Source: Streptomyces asiaticus (GTDB lineage Bacteria; Actinomycetota; Actinomycetes; Streptomycetales; Streptomycetaceae). Taken from it: a stretch of 64,000 bases of DNA. Below are positions 8,530 through 17,166 of this stretch, piece by piece. Where the stretch lies: contig NZ_JAGSHX010000001.1 of the NCBI RefSeq assembly GCF_018138715.1, forward strand, positions 868,001 to 932,000. Reading direction: 5' to 3'. The position numbers and the translations under genes were made by a program. The first letter of the stretch is position 1. Every line of letters starts with the position of its first letter. Under the pieces are notes generated by a model. That model saw only the letters and a list, made by a program, of their open reading frames with translations. It was not told where the DNA came from and made no database searches.

Positions 8530-8830
8530 GGTCAGCGGGCGCACGCTTCGGTCAGGCGCACGCTGTAGCCGTCCTTGTCCATCAGCACGACGGTGGCGCC
8601 GAACGGGTCGGTGGTTCAGCTCGATGGGGGTGAAGGCGAAGTTCACCGCGGCCTGGATGGGCGGCACCAGTTCGCCGCCGGGCCGCGGCGCGGGCGTCGG
8701 CCGCCAGTCAGGGGCGGCCGCCGCCCAGCCCTCGGAGCGACGGGAGATGAGCTGCTCGCTGTAGGGGATCTGGTGCAGCACATGCCGGCCCGGGGCGGCG
8801 AGCACCATGTTCAGGCCCGGCGCCGGGCCG
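8530..8830 (-). pseudogene. Unidentified broken gene
   Basis: Minus-strand coding-like sequence: NMVLAAPGRHVLHQIPY, then GELVPPIQAAVNFAFTPIEL, then after a one-base frame change near 8608, DPFGATVVLMDKDGYSVRL and a stop. The last part resembles the C-terminal strand of a glyoxalase/VOC-type domain, but I do not recognise the whole. The region 8345-9329 otherwise contains only scraps, including the SDR remnant listed next and a short minus-strand stretch near 9210-9300 that I cannot assign. Confidence 0.3.
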
Positions 8831-9071
8831 AGGACGGGCAGCTGACAGGCGGTGGCAACGTCGCCGCCCTTGTCTCGGAGGCCGCCTCCATGCTGCTGGC
8901 CTCGGCGGACGGCGCGGGTCCGCCGACCGCCGCCCGGGTCCGGCAAGGGGCGGCCACGAGCACCGCGGGCGCGGCCCTCCTGGACCTTGAGGACCCTCTG
9001 TCTCCGTCCGGTCCGCCTGTCCAGGATCCGCGAGTATGGAACGCGGCGGCCACACCCCGCAGGAGATCCGC

Positions 9072-9202
9072 ATGCGACAACCGCCATCCGCGCCTGTCCT
9101 GATCACTGGATGTCCCAGCGGTATCGGCCGGGTCACCGAGCCTGGCCCGGCACGGCTGGACCGTGCAGGCGGCAGCGCGGCACGCCGCCGCCCTGCGTGA
9201 CT
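9072..9202 (+). pseudogene. Short-chain dehydrogenase N-terminal remnant
   Basis: ATG 9072 opens MRQPPSAPVLITGCPSGIGRV, with the TGxxxGIG cofactor loop of SDR enzymes. A one-base change then moves the frame to SLARHGWTVQAAARHAAAL, which is the normal continuation of the first helix and second strand. Only the first 45 residues of the fold remain. Confidence 0.6.
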
Positions 9203-9328
9203 TGTCACCGCGTCGGGCAGCACCTTCACCACCTCGACCCCGGCACGCACCTGGACGCCCAGCTGGTCGAGCGCGGGGCACAGGTATGCCGACGCCTTCG
9301 GGGTCACGGCCGCACGATGCGGAAGAAC

Positions 9329-9627
9329 CTACAAGTCGGCGAACGGGGGGCAGACGTATGTGACGGCGACAAGGAGCAGCCGGGGGAGTGGCAGGACCAG
9401 CATGAATCCGTCGTCCAGGACCGGTAGGCGCCGCACACCGCCTGCGGCTCCCGGCCTCGGACCGTCTCCGATGGCCGTGATGTCAATGCCCATCTCGGCC
9501 AGGTCCACCAGCTGACCGGCAAGCCGCTCCACCTCCCCGACCACGCGTTCGGACAGCCCCTTCGCCACGTGCTCGTAGTCGGGCTCGTACTCCCAGCGCC
9601 ACCCTTGTCCGGCGTCTTCGGTCACCC
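9329..9627 (-). CDS. Putative RelE/ParE-like toxin
   Basis: About 98 residues. The GTG at 9627 overlaps the stop of the DUF6247 gene upstream (GTGA). The sequence WRWEYEPDYEHVAKGL, then VVGEVERLAGQLVDLAEMGID, then GGVRRLPVLDDGFMLVLPLPRLLLVAVTYV has the helix-helix-beta-sheet order and the LRRLP-x-D strand of RelE/ParE toxins. The family normally cleaves mRNA at the ribosome or inhibits gyrase. Translational coupling to a DUF6247 gene fits a toxin-antitoxin pair. The C-terminal catalytic tail is short, so activity is uncertain. Confidence 0.5.
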
Positions 9628-9993
9628 GGCGGTCCGCCTGTCGATCCCGGCCTCGGCCGCTGCCTCCGCATGGATGGCCGCCACCTCGGCGGCGATGGCA
9701 CGTCCCTCGGCCAGACTCTCCACCTGCCCCGCGCGGGCCTCCAGCTCGCTCAGTCGCGCCGCCCGCGCAGGAACGCGCTCGATCGCCACCGCGAGTGCCC
9801 ACCGCCTCAGGAACCGGCGCATGGGGGCCGCGTCGACCTGGCTGCGGGCCGCCTCCACCGCCGCCGTCCGCTCGGCGTCGAACACGGCCACCTGGTTCGG
9901 CGCGATCTGCACCACAGCCGCGCGCAGCTCCTCCGCCGTGGCATTGGGCTGCGGAATCAGGGCTTCGTGCCCGTCCGCTGCTGCTTCACTCAT
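9622..9993 (-). CDS. DUF6247 protein, candidate antitoxin
   Basis: About 123 residues with the DUF6247 pattern: ATAEELRAAVVQIAPNQVAVFDAER, then AAPMRRFLRRWALAVAIERVP (seen as short motifs), followed by a long Ala/Glu-rich helix (about 80-120) that could be the toxin-wrapping or dimerisation part. Its ATG (9993) overlaps the stop of the gene upstream, and its own stop overlaps the GTG of the toxin-like gene, so the three are translated as a unit. DUF6247 genes are common on Streptomyces chromosome arms in pairs with a small RelE-type ORF. Confidence 0.55.
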   Translation of the reverse strand: MSEAAADGHEALIPQPNATAEELRAAVVQIAPNQVAVFDAERTAAVEAARSQVDAAPMRRFLRRWALAVAIERVPARAARLSELEARAGQVESLAEGRAIAAEVAAIHAEAAAEAGIDRRTAG

Positions 9994-10397
9994 GCCGCCA
10001 CGCTTCCAGCGCTCCCGGTGGGAGCCGCGGTGATCCGCAGCTCGACGCGCCCCTCGGCATACTCCCTCAGCAGCACCTCACACAGCAGTCCGAACCCGGG
10101 GTCGCCTCCTCGACGGGCCTGCTCCTGAATCTTCCACCTGGCCTCTGCCCTTTCGCACACGCTGTCATCGAGGTAGACACGGCACCCGCCCCGCTCCACC
10201 GTGCCGAACGTGCTGCCGGCCGGTACGGGCGCGCCGAGCGACCCTTCGGCGTACGCCGCCAGGAGTGCCTCGAGGACCCGCGAGCGGGCTCGGGCCAGGC
10301 CGTTGCCCTCGGCGCGCTGCTTCACTCGCCGCTTCCACAGGTCCGTGTCCATCCAGACCAGGCGGCCAACGCGTGCCGTGCTGTCGGCGGCTCTCAC
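9990..10397 (-). CDS. Hypothetical protein, first gene of TA-like operon
   Basis: About 135 residues. The GTG at 10397 follows GGAGGA by three bases. The sequence is charged (RLVWMDTDLWKRRVKQRAEGNGLARARSRVLEALLAAYAEG in short helices) with a small beta strand GGCRVYLDDSV in the middle and a second helical half resembling the first (ARRGGDPGFGLLCEVLLREYAEGRVEL). The internal repeat LEALLAAYAEG / LCEVLLREYAEG suggests two copies of a small helical unit. A palindrome 40 bases upstream may be its operator. I do not recognise the family. The partner arrangement suggests a DNA-binding antitoxin or regulator. Confidence 0.5.
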   Translation of the reverse strand: MRAADSTARVGRLVWMDTDLWKRRVKQRAEGNGLARARSRVLEALLAAYAEGSLGAPVPAGSTFGTVERGGCRVYLDDSVCERAEARWKIQEQARRGGDPGFGLLCEVLLREYAEGRVELRITAAPTGSAGSVAA

Positions 10398-10438
10398 GCA
10401 TCCTCCATTGGGGGCCGGTCACGATGTGTTCCGTCGAG

Positions 10439-10459
10439 ACTAGACTTTCAAGGTCTAGT
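10439..10459. promoter_or_regulatory. Palindrome upstream of TA-like operon
   Basis: ACTAGAC, 7-base spacer, GTCTAGT: perfect arms, AT-richer than its surroundings, 42 bases ahead of the GTG at 10397. It is a candidate operator for autoregulation. Confidence 0.45.
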
Positions 10460-10729
10460 AATCAACGCTCCGCGGAGCGTCAGGGTCTCCTGCGGCCGGA
10501 GACACGCGATCTGGCGGGCTTGAGCGGTCAGCGCGTCATCGCTGTTCAGAAGGTCAGCGTGGACCCCCTCGTCCGTCGCCCCCAGCGACGCCATCAGCAT
10601 CTGGGTCGGCACCCTTCCCCAGCCCCACGCCGAAGGCGTCGACCCAAGGGGACAACGCCCCCCTGCCGACCGGGCCCACGGCGTGGAAAACGTGGAGTCA
10701 GCCTGCCGTTGAAGGGTGTGCATCAGGGG

Positions 10730-11330
10730 CAGTACGATCACGGCGACCGGCCCGCCGGAATCAGCACGGAGGCCATGGGCAGTCCGCTGGCCAGGCTCTT
10801 GGTGGCACCGCAGAGGACCGCGGTCACCCGGTCCGCGGGGCAGGCGCAACACGCGCGCACAGCGGTTGGCCAGGAGCAGGACGACACCCAGCAGCAGGGC
10901 GCACAGCGTGCCGAGGAGCGCCGGCCGCGCCGGTGAGACGCGCTGCCAGATGCCGGTGGTCATGCCCCGGCTGAACGCCGAGTAGACCACCAGCGGAATC
11001 GACGCCCGGTCGCAGACGCTGATCACAGCGCGGTGTCGGCCGAGCCAGTCGGAGATCCAGCGCCGAAGCATCTGCCCGGCGAGGAACGGCAGCAACAACT
11101 GGACGGCGATGTCGCCGAGTTGGCCGAATCCGATCGGAATGCCGCCGTCCTCGGTGCGCTGGATCAGCACACGCATGGAACTGGCCGATACCCAAGGCAG
11201 GCCACAAACGACCCCGCCGCCGTCACCCGCACCGACTTCAAGCCGCCCAGCTCCAGCTCGCCGCCCAGCTCGGTCCGGCGGCCGAGCGGCCATGGCCTGG
11301 ATCGACTTACGGCGGCCGTCCAGCATCAGC
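10730..11330 (-). pseudogene. Bile acid:sodium symporter-family (SBF) transporter, broken
   Basis: Membrane segments of an SBF-like carrier are readable in pieces: FGQLGDIAVQLLLPFLAGQ, then LLGTLCALLLGVVLLLANR, then in another frame AVLCGATKSLASGLPMASVLIP, the conserved GATKSLASG motif, then AVIVLPLMHTLQ in a third. At least two frameshifts separate them, and the N-terminal region is also split. The intact family has 8-10 helices and about 320 residues. This copy is not translatable. Confidence 0.6.
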
Positions 11331-11387
11331 CCCCGCAGGTAGCAGTCACCCGTGGGAGCTGACCAGTCCCGTCACGGCCGCTGCAAA

Positions 11388-11415
11388 GTCGCACCCACGT
11401 GCCGGTGGGTGCGAC
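11388..11415. terminator. Strong hairpin
   Basis: Perfect 11-base arms GTCGCACCCAC / GTGGGTGCGAC around a 6-base loop. It lies between the broken SBF transporter and the helicase fragment, and would stop minus-strand transcripts coming from 11.6 kb. Confidence 0.55.
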
Positions 11416-11419
11416 TTCC

Positions 11420-11666
11420 GGCGTGCGGGGGCGCCTTTGGCCCGGTCAGCGTACGCCGCGCCACGCTTGGTGTTGCTGAGAAGCCCCCCGAATCGGACTT
11501 CGGTGCCGTCCTCCAGGCGCTCTACACGGTCTCTTGGGATTTTCACGGAGCCGGTGCAGGCCCCGTACTGCCGCCAGGCCGCAACGCCCCGCCCGAAGGC
11601 GCTCACAGGCGCCATGGACGCGGGCTTCGCGAGCGGGTAGAGCGGACACGACCTGGGCGCGGACAT
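11420..11666 (-). pseudogene. Helicase-associated-domain fragment
   Basis: The minus frame reads AFGRGVAAWRQYGACTG, then KIPRDRVERLEDGTEVRFGGLLSNTKR. This resembles the helicase-associated repeat of Streptomyces accessory DEAD/DEAH helicases, where a Trp/Arg-rich helix is followed by DGTEVKLGxxLSN-x-K. Only one repeat is present and the end is eroded. It abuts the 3' end of the SARP gene. Confidence 0.4.
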
Positions 11667-11678
11667 TCCTCACGCCGG

Positions 11679-13475
11679 CTACAACAGCCGGCGCAGAGCG
11701 CACGGGCTGCCCCCGCTGCGCTTGTGCAGCGCCAGCGTCGCCTCGGCATCGACATCGGCGTCGACCTGAGTGGCCACCAGTGTGGCGACCGCCTGCTCGG
11801 AGAGGCCGCCCAGCCGCAGGATCAACGTCCGGGCGCTGGTCAGCAGATGGTCCAGCGCCGTCTGCGGTGTGCTCTCGGACGCCGGGCCCGGGTCGGCGCT
11901 GGCCACCAGGACGCCCAGCGGCACCTCGGGCAATCTGCACGTGAGAAGGTGCAGCAGGTTCAGGGAGGAGCAGTCGGCCGACTGCAGATCGTCCAGCACC
12001 AGCAGGAACGGCTTCTGCCGGGCCAGCGCGACGAGGATGACGCACACGGCGTCCTCGACGAGGAAGGGCGCCTGCAGCGGCGGCTGCACGTCCTCCGCCG
12101 CGTCTGACGGCACGTCGGACAGGAGGCCGCCGAGCAGACCGCTGTACCGTGCGCTGACCGTACGGAAGGCCTCGGGGCGTGTGTGGGAGAGCTGCCGCAG
12201 TATCCGGGCCCACACCCCGTACGCCGGACCGTCCTCCCCGGGGCAGGAGACGCCGATCACTTCGTGCCCGGCCTCCCGCGCCCCACGCGTGACTTCCACC
12301 GTCAACTGGGTCTTGCCGATCCCGGATTGGCCCGTCACCGCGGCCAGACCGCCCTCGCCGGAGAGGGCGGCGTCCGCCCAGGCACCGAGTACGGTCAGCT
12401 CATAGGTGCGGCCGACGAATGGCAACGATGTCATTGCGTGAGGAACCCCGGCACTGTGCCCAACGGCGTCACTGTGCGGGACGCCGGCAGTGTGCGGAAC
12501 CGCAGCCCGGGCACCCGGCTCCGCCCGCTCATGGGAGAGGGCCGACCGGGCCGTCCGCGCGCCGTACGTCACCATGTCCTTGTGGCCGCCACCCGTGGGG
12601 GGTTCCGCCTGCGGTAAGGCCGTCGCGTCAGCCAGGTCCTCGCCCGCGGTCACGTCCACACGCGTGGCGGGACGGTCCCCGAACGGCAGCTCCTGCCGCA
12701 GTATGGCGGCGTGGACCCGCTGGAGTTCGGCGCCGGCGTCCACTCCCAGCTCCTCCGCCAGGTGCGCACGCGTCCGCTCGAACAGCTGCAGCGCGTCGGC
12801 CTGTCGGCCCAGCCGGTACAGGCCGGTCATCAGATACGCGATCAGGCATTCGCGCATCGGGTGCCGCTGGGCCTCCGGAAGGAGCCGCGCCACGACGGCG
12901 TCGTTCTCCCCGAGCGCGAGGGACGCCTCGGCGTGCAACTCCACGGCGGCCAACCGCGCCTGCTCCAGCCGGGCGCTCTCCTCGGCCATCGGGGCGTAGT
13001 CGACGAGCTCCAGGTAGGGGGCACCCCGCCATAACGCCAGGGCGGCGCTGAGCCGGTCCTGCGCCACCCGGTGGTCCTGGGCCGCCATGTCGCGCCGTGC
13101 CTGGCTCACCAACCGCTCGAACCGGTGGGCGTCGACCTGGTCCGGGTCGAGGGCGAGGACGTAGCCGGGCGACTGGTGGCGCACCAGCATCGACGGGCCT
13201 CCCGGCCTCGCGCCGAAGCTGAGCGCACGGCGCAGATGGCAGATGTACGTGTGCAGGGCGGCCGTTGGGCGCCGGGGCGGACGTTCGCCCCACAACTCCT
13301 CGATGAGCTGGGGGACGGGGACGACCTGGTTCAGCCGCACCATCAGGAGTCCCAGCAGCGCTCGATGACGCGGGGCGCCTAACGACAGCTCCCGAGTCCC
13401 GTGTAAGGCGACCATTGTCCCGAAGACCCGCATCCTCAAGCCCTGGGCGGAACGCGCACGTCGCTGCTCACTCAT
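11679..13475 (-). CDS. SARP-family activator with ATPase domain (AfsR-type, shortened)
   Basis: 598 residues. Residues about 12-110 form a winged-helix DNA-binding domain (LSLGAPRHRALLGLLM, LIEELWGERPPRRP, YVLAL). Residues 110-270 are the bacterial transcriptional activation domain ending LGVDAGAELQRVHAAIL. An AAA/NB-ARC ATPase follows, with Walker A GQSGIGKTQL near residue 380 and Walker B PFLLVLDDL near 495. The protein stops at SGGSPCALRRLL, where AfsR-like proteins normally run into winged-helix and TPR regions, so the C-terminus is short or lost. Codons 32 and 148 are TTA, implying bldA-dependent translation. It is divergent from the MFS exporter and is probably a pathway-specific activator. 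Confidence 0.85.
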   Translation of the reverse strand: MSEQRRARSAQGLRMRVFGTMVALHGTRELSLGAPRHRALLGLLMVRLNQVVPVPQLIEELWGERPPRRPTAALHTYICHLRRALSFGARPGGPSMLVRHQSPGYVLALDPDQVDAHRFERLVSQARRDMAAQDHRVAQDRLSAALALWRGAPYLELVDYAPMAEESARLEQARLAAVELHAEASLALGENDAVVARLLPEAQRHPMRECLIAYLMTGLYRLGRQADALQLFERTRAHLAEELGVDAGAELQRVHAAILRQELPFGDRPATRVDVTAGEDLADATALPQAEPPTGGGHKDMVTYGARTARSALSHERAEPGARAAVPHTAGVPHSDAVGHSAGVPHAMTSLPFVGRTYELTVLGAWADAALSGEGGLAAVTGQSGIGKTQLTVEVTRGAREAGHEVIGVSCPGEDGPAYGVWARILRQLSHTRPEAFRTVSARYSGLLGGLLSDVPSDAAEDVQPPLQAPFLVEDAVCVILVALARQKPFLLVLDDLQSADCSSLNLLHLLTCRLPEVPLGVLVASADPGPASESTPQTALDHLLTSARTLILRLGGLSEQAVATLVATQVDADVDAEATLALHKRSGGSPCALRRLL

Positions 13476-13656
13476 AACTCTCCCGCCGTGCTTTGTCGTT
13501 ACGACGGTTTGTTACCCTCCCCGCCAGGTCCTTATCCGCTCGCCCCACGTCCTTGGGCTGCCGTTGGGGCGCTCAGCGACAGGGACCCGACGGCCCGTCA
13601 GGTCAACAGGGTATGGTCAGGCTTGTCCTGTTCTGCCTCGGTTTGGATACTTTTGT

Positions 13657-14955
13657 ATGCCTTCTGCCCAAGGGTCCACATCCACGCGCGCGTCGTTGCC
13701 CGGCTACGGGGGGTTCCTGACCGGCTGGAGTGCCACCGCGTTCGGCAGCGGTCTGATGCTGCCCCTCATCGTGGCCTACCTGCGGGAGACGCTCGGCGTG
13801 TCCACCTCGGGTGTCTCCCTCTACTTCGCGCTGTTCGCGCTCTCCGGGCTCGTGGTCAACCCGTTAGCCGCCTGGATCGGCCGTGTCCGGGGACCCGGCC
13901 CGACCGCGGTCGCCGCCACCGTCCTCCAGGCCGCGGGCGCGACCTGGCTCACGGCGGCGGACTCGATGGCGGTCACGGTGCCCGCCGCCTGCCTGTCCGG
14001 TGCGGGCACGGGCATCTACTACGCTGTCCAGACCCCGTTGCTGACCAGGGCGTTCGGCGACGCGGCGTTCAGCCGTGTGCTGTCCGGCCAACACCGCGCC
14101 TCCGCGCTGATGATGACGGTCGGTTCGCTGCTGGGCGGCCAGGCCGTCCAGCGGCTCGGTGACGACGGCTACACCGTGTGCCTGGCGGCCAACGCCGCCA
14201 GCTACCTGGTGTACGGGGTGATGCTGGTCCGCCTCAGGCGGACACACGTGGAGCCACGGGACACGGTGTCCAGCGCCACCGACGCCGACACCGAGGCCGC
14301 CGCCGCGCCGGGCAGGCGCTCCGCCGCCCTGCGTGATCCCGTGTTCCTGCGTCTGCTGGTGCTCCAGTCGGCCCTCGTGATCTTCGGACTCGGCCAGTTC
14401 GAGTCCGTGGTGCCCGCCGTACTGCGCGACGCGCACCTCTCGGTGGTGGCGATCAGCGTCGTCATCGCGTGCAACACCGCCGGAATCATCGCCTTTCAGG
14501 GGCTCGCCCTGCGTGCCGTCGAACGCGTCGGCTACACAGGTGCCCTGTCGGTGGCGATCGTGGCCTGGATGGCGGCGCTGGCCTTCCTGGCGGGCGCCCT
14601 GCTGGTCCCCGCGCCGCGTGGACGACTGCTGCTGGGAGTCCTGTTCGGCCTCGTGTTCGCCGTCGGGCAGTGCCTCATAGCCCCCAGCGTCCAACCGCTC
14701 GTCACCCGGACCGCTCCGCCGGGCGCGGTGGAGGGCTATGCCGCCGCCACGTCGCTCGCGCACGGCCTCGGCATGTTCGTCGCGCCCTTGGTGGTGCTTC
14801 CCGTCGTGGAGAGCGGCGGGACCGGGAGCTATCTCTCCGTCCAACTCCTCGGCTACTGCCTGGCCCTGTACGTCCTGTGGTCCTTCCGCACCCGGAGGAC
14901 CACCCCGCGCGAGGACACCGTCCAGCCCGCCGGCAAGGCGTGGGCGTCGCGGTGA
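13657..14955 (+). CDS. MFS transporter, likely product exporter
   Basis: About 432 residues with twelve hydrophobic segments. The N-half begins GFLTGWSATAFGSGLMLPLIVAYL. The loop-2/3 region is degenerate, with GRVRGPGPTAVAA in place of a classic GRxGRR. The central cytoplasmic loop lies near residues 195-230 (RRTHVEP to GRRSAALRD). It is the major-facilitator drug:proton antiporter type. Its divergent position next to the SARP regulator and ahead of the KS operon fits export or self-protection. Codon 70 is TTA (13864-13866), so efflux would share bldA control with the regulators. The ATG at 13657 has a weak ribosome site; upstream in-frame codons lack coding character. Confidence 0.8.
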   Translation: MPSAQGSTSTRASLPGYGGFLTGWSATAFGSGLMLPLIVAYLRETLGVSTSGVSLYFALFALSGLVVNPLAAWIGRVRGPGPTAVAATVLQAAGATWLTAADSMAVTVPAACLSGAGTGIYYAVQTPLLTRAFGDAAFSRVLSGQHRASALMMTVGSLLGGQAVQRLGDDGYTVCLAANAASYLVYGVMLVRLRRTHVEPRDTVSSATDADTEAAAAPGRRSAALRDPVFLRLLVLQSALVIFGLGQFESVVPAVLRDAHLSVVAISVVIACNTAGIIAFQGLALRAVERVGYTGALSVAIVAWMAALAFLAGALLVPAPRGRLLLGVLFGLVFAVGQCLIAPSVQPLVTRTAPPGAVEGYAAATSLAHGLGMFVAPLVVLPVVESGGTGSYLSVQLLGYCLALYVLWSFRTRRTTPREDTVQPAGKAWASR

Positions 14956-15184
14956 CCCAAGGCGCGTCGTGTGCGGGCGAAGCGGGCGTTCAGCGGGGCG
15001 TGGGTCCATGGAGGTCCCGTGGAGCGGAGACGGAGATCTCAGCGACCTGGCGCATATCTCCGAGGTGCGCCAGGAGCTGGAGCCCCTGGCCGCCGCCACG
15101 AAGTGCGGCAGTAGCCGTTGCCGGCCGCCGCACCACGGTCCCGCACGGGCCCACAACCCGGCCCCGACCGGCCCATGGGCGCTG

Positions 15185-16576
15185 TCACTTGTGCCACTCG
15201 GTGGTCCGCGCCGGCCGTACGGTGATGCGGTGCGGCCGCTCGTTGCGGAGCAGAAGGCGGTAGAGGGTCCGCTTGATGTCCGCGGCCAGCGCCGGACTCG
15301 GCTGGTCCACGTACACGTCGAGCTCGTAGCGGTGCTCGCCGTTCTCCGCGTGCACCCGGCTCGTGGACCGGCGCACTCCCGGGATGGCCTCGGCGGCGGC
15401 GCGGACCGAAGGAAGCCAGACCTTCTCGCCGTTGACGATGATGGAGTCGGAGAGTCTGCCCTGGATGTAGTGGTATCCGTCCTCGTCGATGGTGAAGAGG
15501 TCGCCGGTGGCGATGGTCCCCGGTGCGACCAGCGGACTGCTCTGGTCGTCCGGCACCCTGCGGCGGAGCACCGTGCTGGATTCCACCAGGAGTTCCTGGG
15601 AGCCGTCGGCGAGACCGGACGGCCGCAGCCGCGTACGGACTCCGTGCAGCGGAAGGCCGCTGGACGCGTACCGGCGGGGCGGCTCACGGTGCGCCGCCAG
15701 AGTGGTGACCCGTGGGCCGGCCTCGGTGAGGCCGTACGTGAGGTAGAGCTCGAGTCCATGCCGGGACGCCAGCAGCCTCTGCACGTGGGCCGGTGGCAGT
15801 CGGTCTCCCCCCACGGTCAGGGTGCGCAGTGTGCCCGGCAGGGCGAGGTCCTGCTCGATGAACCGTGCGACCGCGGCCGGGGTCAGGGACGAGAGGGCGA
15901 CCTGGTGGGTGCGCAGCGCCTCGACGTAGGTCCGCGGAGTGAACGGCGGACCCGTGATGACGAGGCGTGAGCCGCGGACCAGCGCGGCGAGGGCCTGCGC
16001 CACGAGAGCGTACGAGTAGTGCAGCGGTAGGTTGAGCAGCACCGTGTCGCCCTCCCGCTGGCCGACGGCGTTCGCGTGCCGTGCCGCGTTCTCCAGCAGC
16101 GAGTCGAGCGCGTGCAGGCACCCACTGGCGATACCGGAGGTGCCCGAGGTCATCAGGATGACTTCACCACGGGAGTAGTGCCGCCGTTCGCCCCACGGCA
16201 GGGGCAGCAGATCGGCGTCGCCGAACGGGCGCGGGGGCGCCGCGCCGTAGCGCCGTGCGTCAACTCTCGGCGCGATCAGGGCACTTGCGCCGAGCCGGCG
16301 GGCCACTTCGGTGAGACGGGCGGAACTCGACGCCGGTGCCAGGGGAACGGGCACGCCACCGTGGAGGAGCACCGCGAAGAAGGCCGTCAGGAGGGACGTA
16401 CCGTTGGGCATCGCGATCAGGACGGGAGCCCCCGCGCCCACGACCGTCCCGGCGAGGTCGTCGAGCGCGGCCGCCAGAGGTCGGGGCGGACCGTGCCCGT
16501 GCACGTCCACCGTGCTGTCGAGAAACGTCTCGATCACGTCCGCGTCCGGAAGGGAGTCCGTCGGCATGGCGCTCAC
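15185..16576 (-). CDS. Acyl-CoA/acyl-ACP synthetase-like AMP-ligase, altered P-loop
   Basis: About 463 residues of the ANL adenylating superfamily. Visible motifs are A3-like VILMTSGTSGIASG (about 130), LYLTYGLTEAGP (A5), IATGDLFTIDEDGYHYIQGR (A7/A8 region) and SDSIIVNGEKVWLP. Two oddities stand out: the usual Pro-Lys-Gly of the phosphate loop is Ala-Ser-Gly, and the C-terminal catalytic Lys motif is the last residue of the protein (RTTEWHK). It probably activates a carboxylic acid and loads it on the ACP at 20748. The start is GTG 16576, overlapping the upstream stop, or ATG 16567 with GGGGG ahead. It is the last gene of the minus operon. Confidence 0.8.
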   Translation of the reverse strand: MSAMPTDSLPDADVIETFLDSTVDVHGHGPPRPLAAALDDLAGTVVGAGAPVLIAMPNGTSLLTAFFAVLLHGGVPVPLAPASSSARLTEVARRLGASALIAPRVDARRYGAAPPRPFGDADLLPLPWGERRHYSRGEVILMTSGTSGIASGCLHALDSLLENAARHANAVGQREGDTVLLNLPLHYSYALVAQALAALVRGSRLVITGPPFTPRTYVEALRTHQVALSSLTPAAVARFIEQDLALPGTLRTLTVGGDRLPPAHVQRLLASRHGLELYLTYGLTEAGPRVTTLAAHREPPRRYASSGLPLHGVRTRLRPSGLADGSQELLVESSTVLRRRVPDDQSSPLVAPGTIATGDLFTIDEDGYHYIQGRLSDSIIVNGEKVWLPSVRAAAEAIPGVRRSTSRVHAENGEHRYELDVYVDQPSPALAADIKRTLYRLLLRNERPHRITVRPARTTEWHK

Positions 16577-17166
16577 CCCCGGCCTGCCGCGGCACGGCCG
16601 ACATCCCCGGCGTGCGCGACGCTGACCGCGGGGGCCAGCACGGCACAGCGCACCGAGTGCCCCTGTCCCTCGTGCCTCTGGTGGGCGCAGAGCACCACGT
16701 AGGGGGCGGCACCGGAGCGCAGCCATGAACGGGCGACCGTACGCGCGGCGGGCAGACCGTCCTCGGGTGTCATCGAGAACGTCAGGGACGATCCCTTGAA
16801 GCCGTGCAGCAGGCAGAGCAGACTCCCCGCGCTGCCCGGGCTCGCGCCCGCGAAGCGCAGCGGGGACACGCGTGGGGCGGGAAGCGAACGCGCCACCGCG
16901 TCCATGGTGTGCAGCGTGCAGTGCGCGCTCACCAGGATCACGGCGACGTCTTCGCGGCAGGCCAGGACATCGGTGGCGCACTCCGACAGCGCGTTCTCGA
17001 CCGCGTCCGCGACCAGCCAGGCCAGCGGGTCGGCGTACAGGGACGGGATACGGCTGCGGACAGCCCTCAGCTGTTCCCGGGAGGCGTCCCCGTGGCCCAC
17101 GACGGCGACGTCCGCTGTGTCCGGCGGACAGATGGCGTACGGCCCGAAGGCCGGGAAGGCGTTCAT
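16573..17166 (-). CDS. Ketosynthase-like protein (chain-length-factor type, no active Cys)
   Basis: About 197 residues. It resembles the short beta-ketoacyl-synthase N-terminal-like proteins (Ketoacyl-synt_2, the coronafacic-acid-synthetase-like group): FGPYAICPP, then RSRIPSLYADPLAWLVADAVENAL, then VAVILVSAHCTLHTMDAV, then FKGSSLTFSMTPEDGLPAAR and APYVVLCAHQ. It has no TACSS nucleophile or HGTGT motifs. In aryl-polyene and some Streptomyces polyene clusters a protein of this kind pairs with an active KS. It sits between the KS gene (4-base overlap, ATGA) and the AMP-ligase, consistent with a KS/CLF-like heterodimer. Catalysis by itself is unlikely. Confidence 0.65.
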   Translation of the reverse strand: MNAFPAFGPYAICPPDTADVAVVGHGDASREQLRAVRSRIPSLYADPLAWLVADAVENALSECATDVLACREDVAVILVSAHCTLHTMDAVARSLPAPRVSPLRFAGASPGSAGSLLCLLHGFKGSSLTFSMTPEDGLPAARTVARSWLRSGAAPYVVLCAHQRHEGQGHSVRCAVLAPAVSVAHAGDVGRAAAGRG

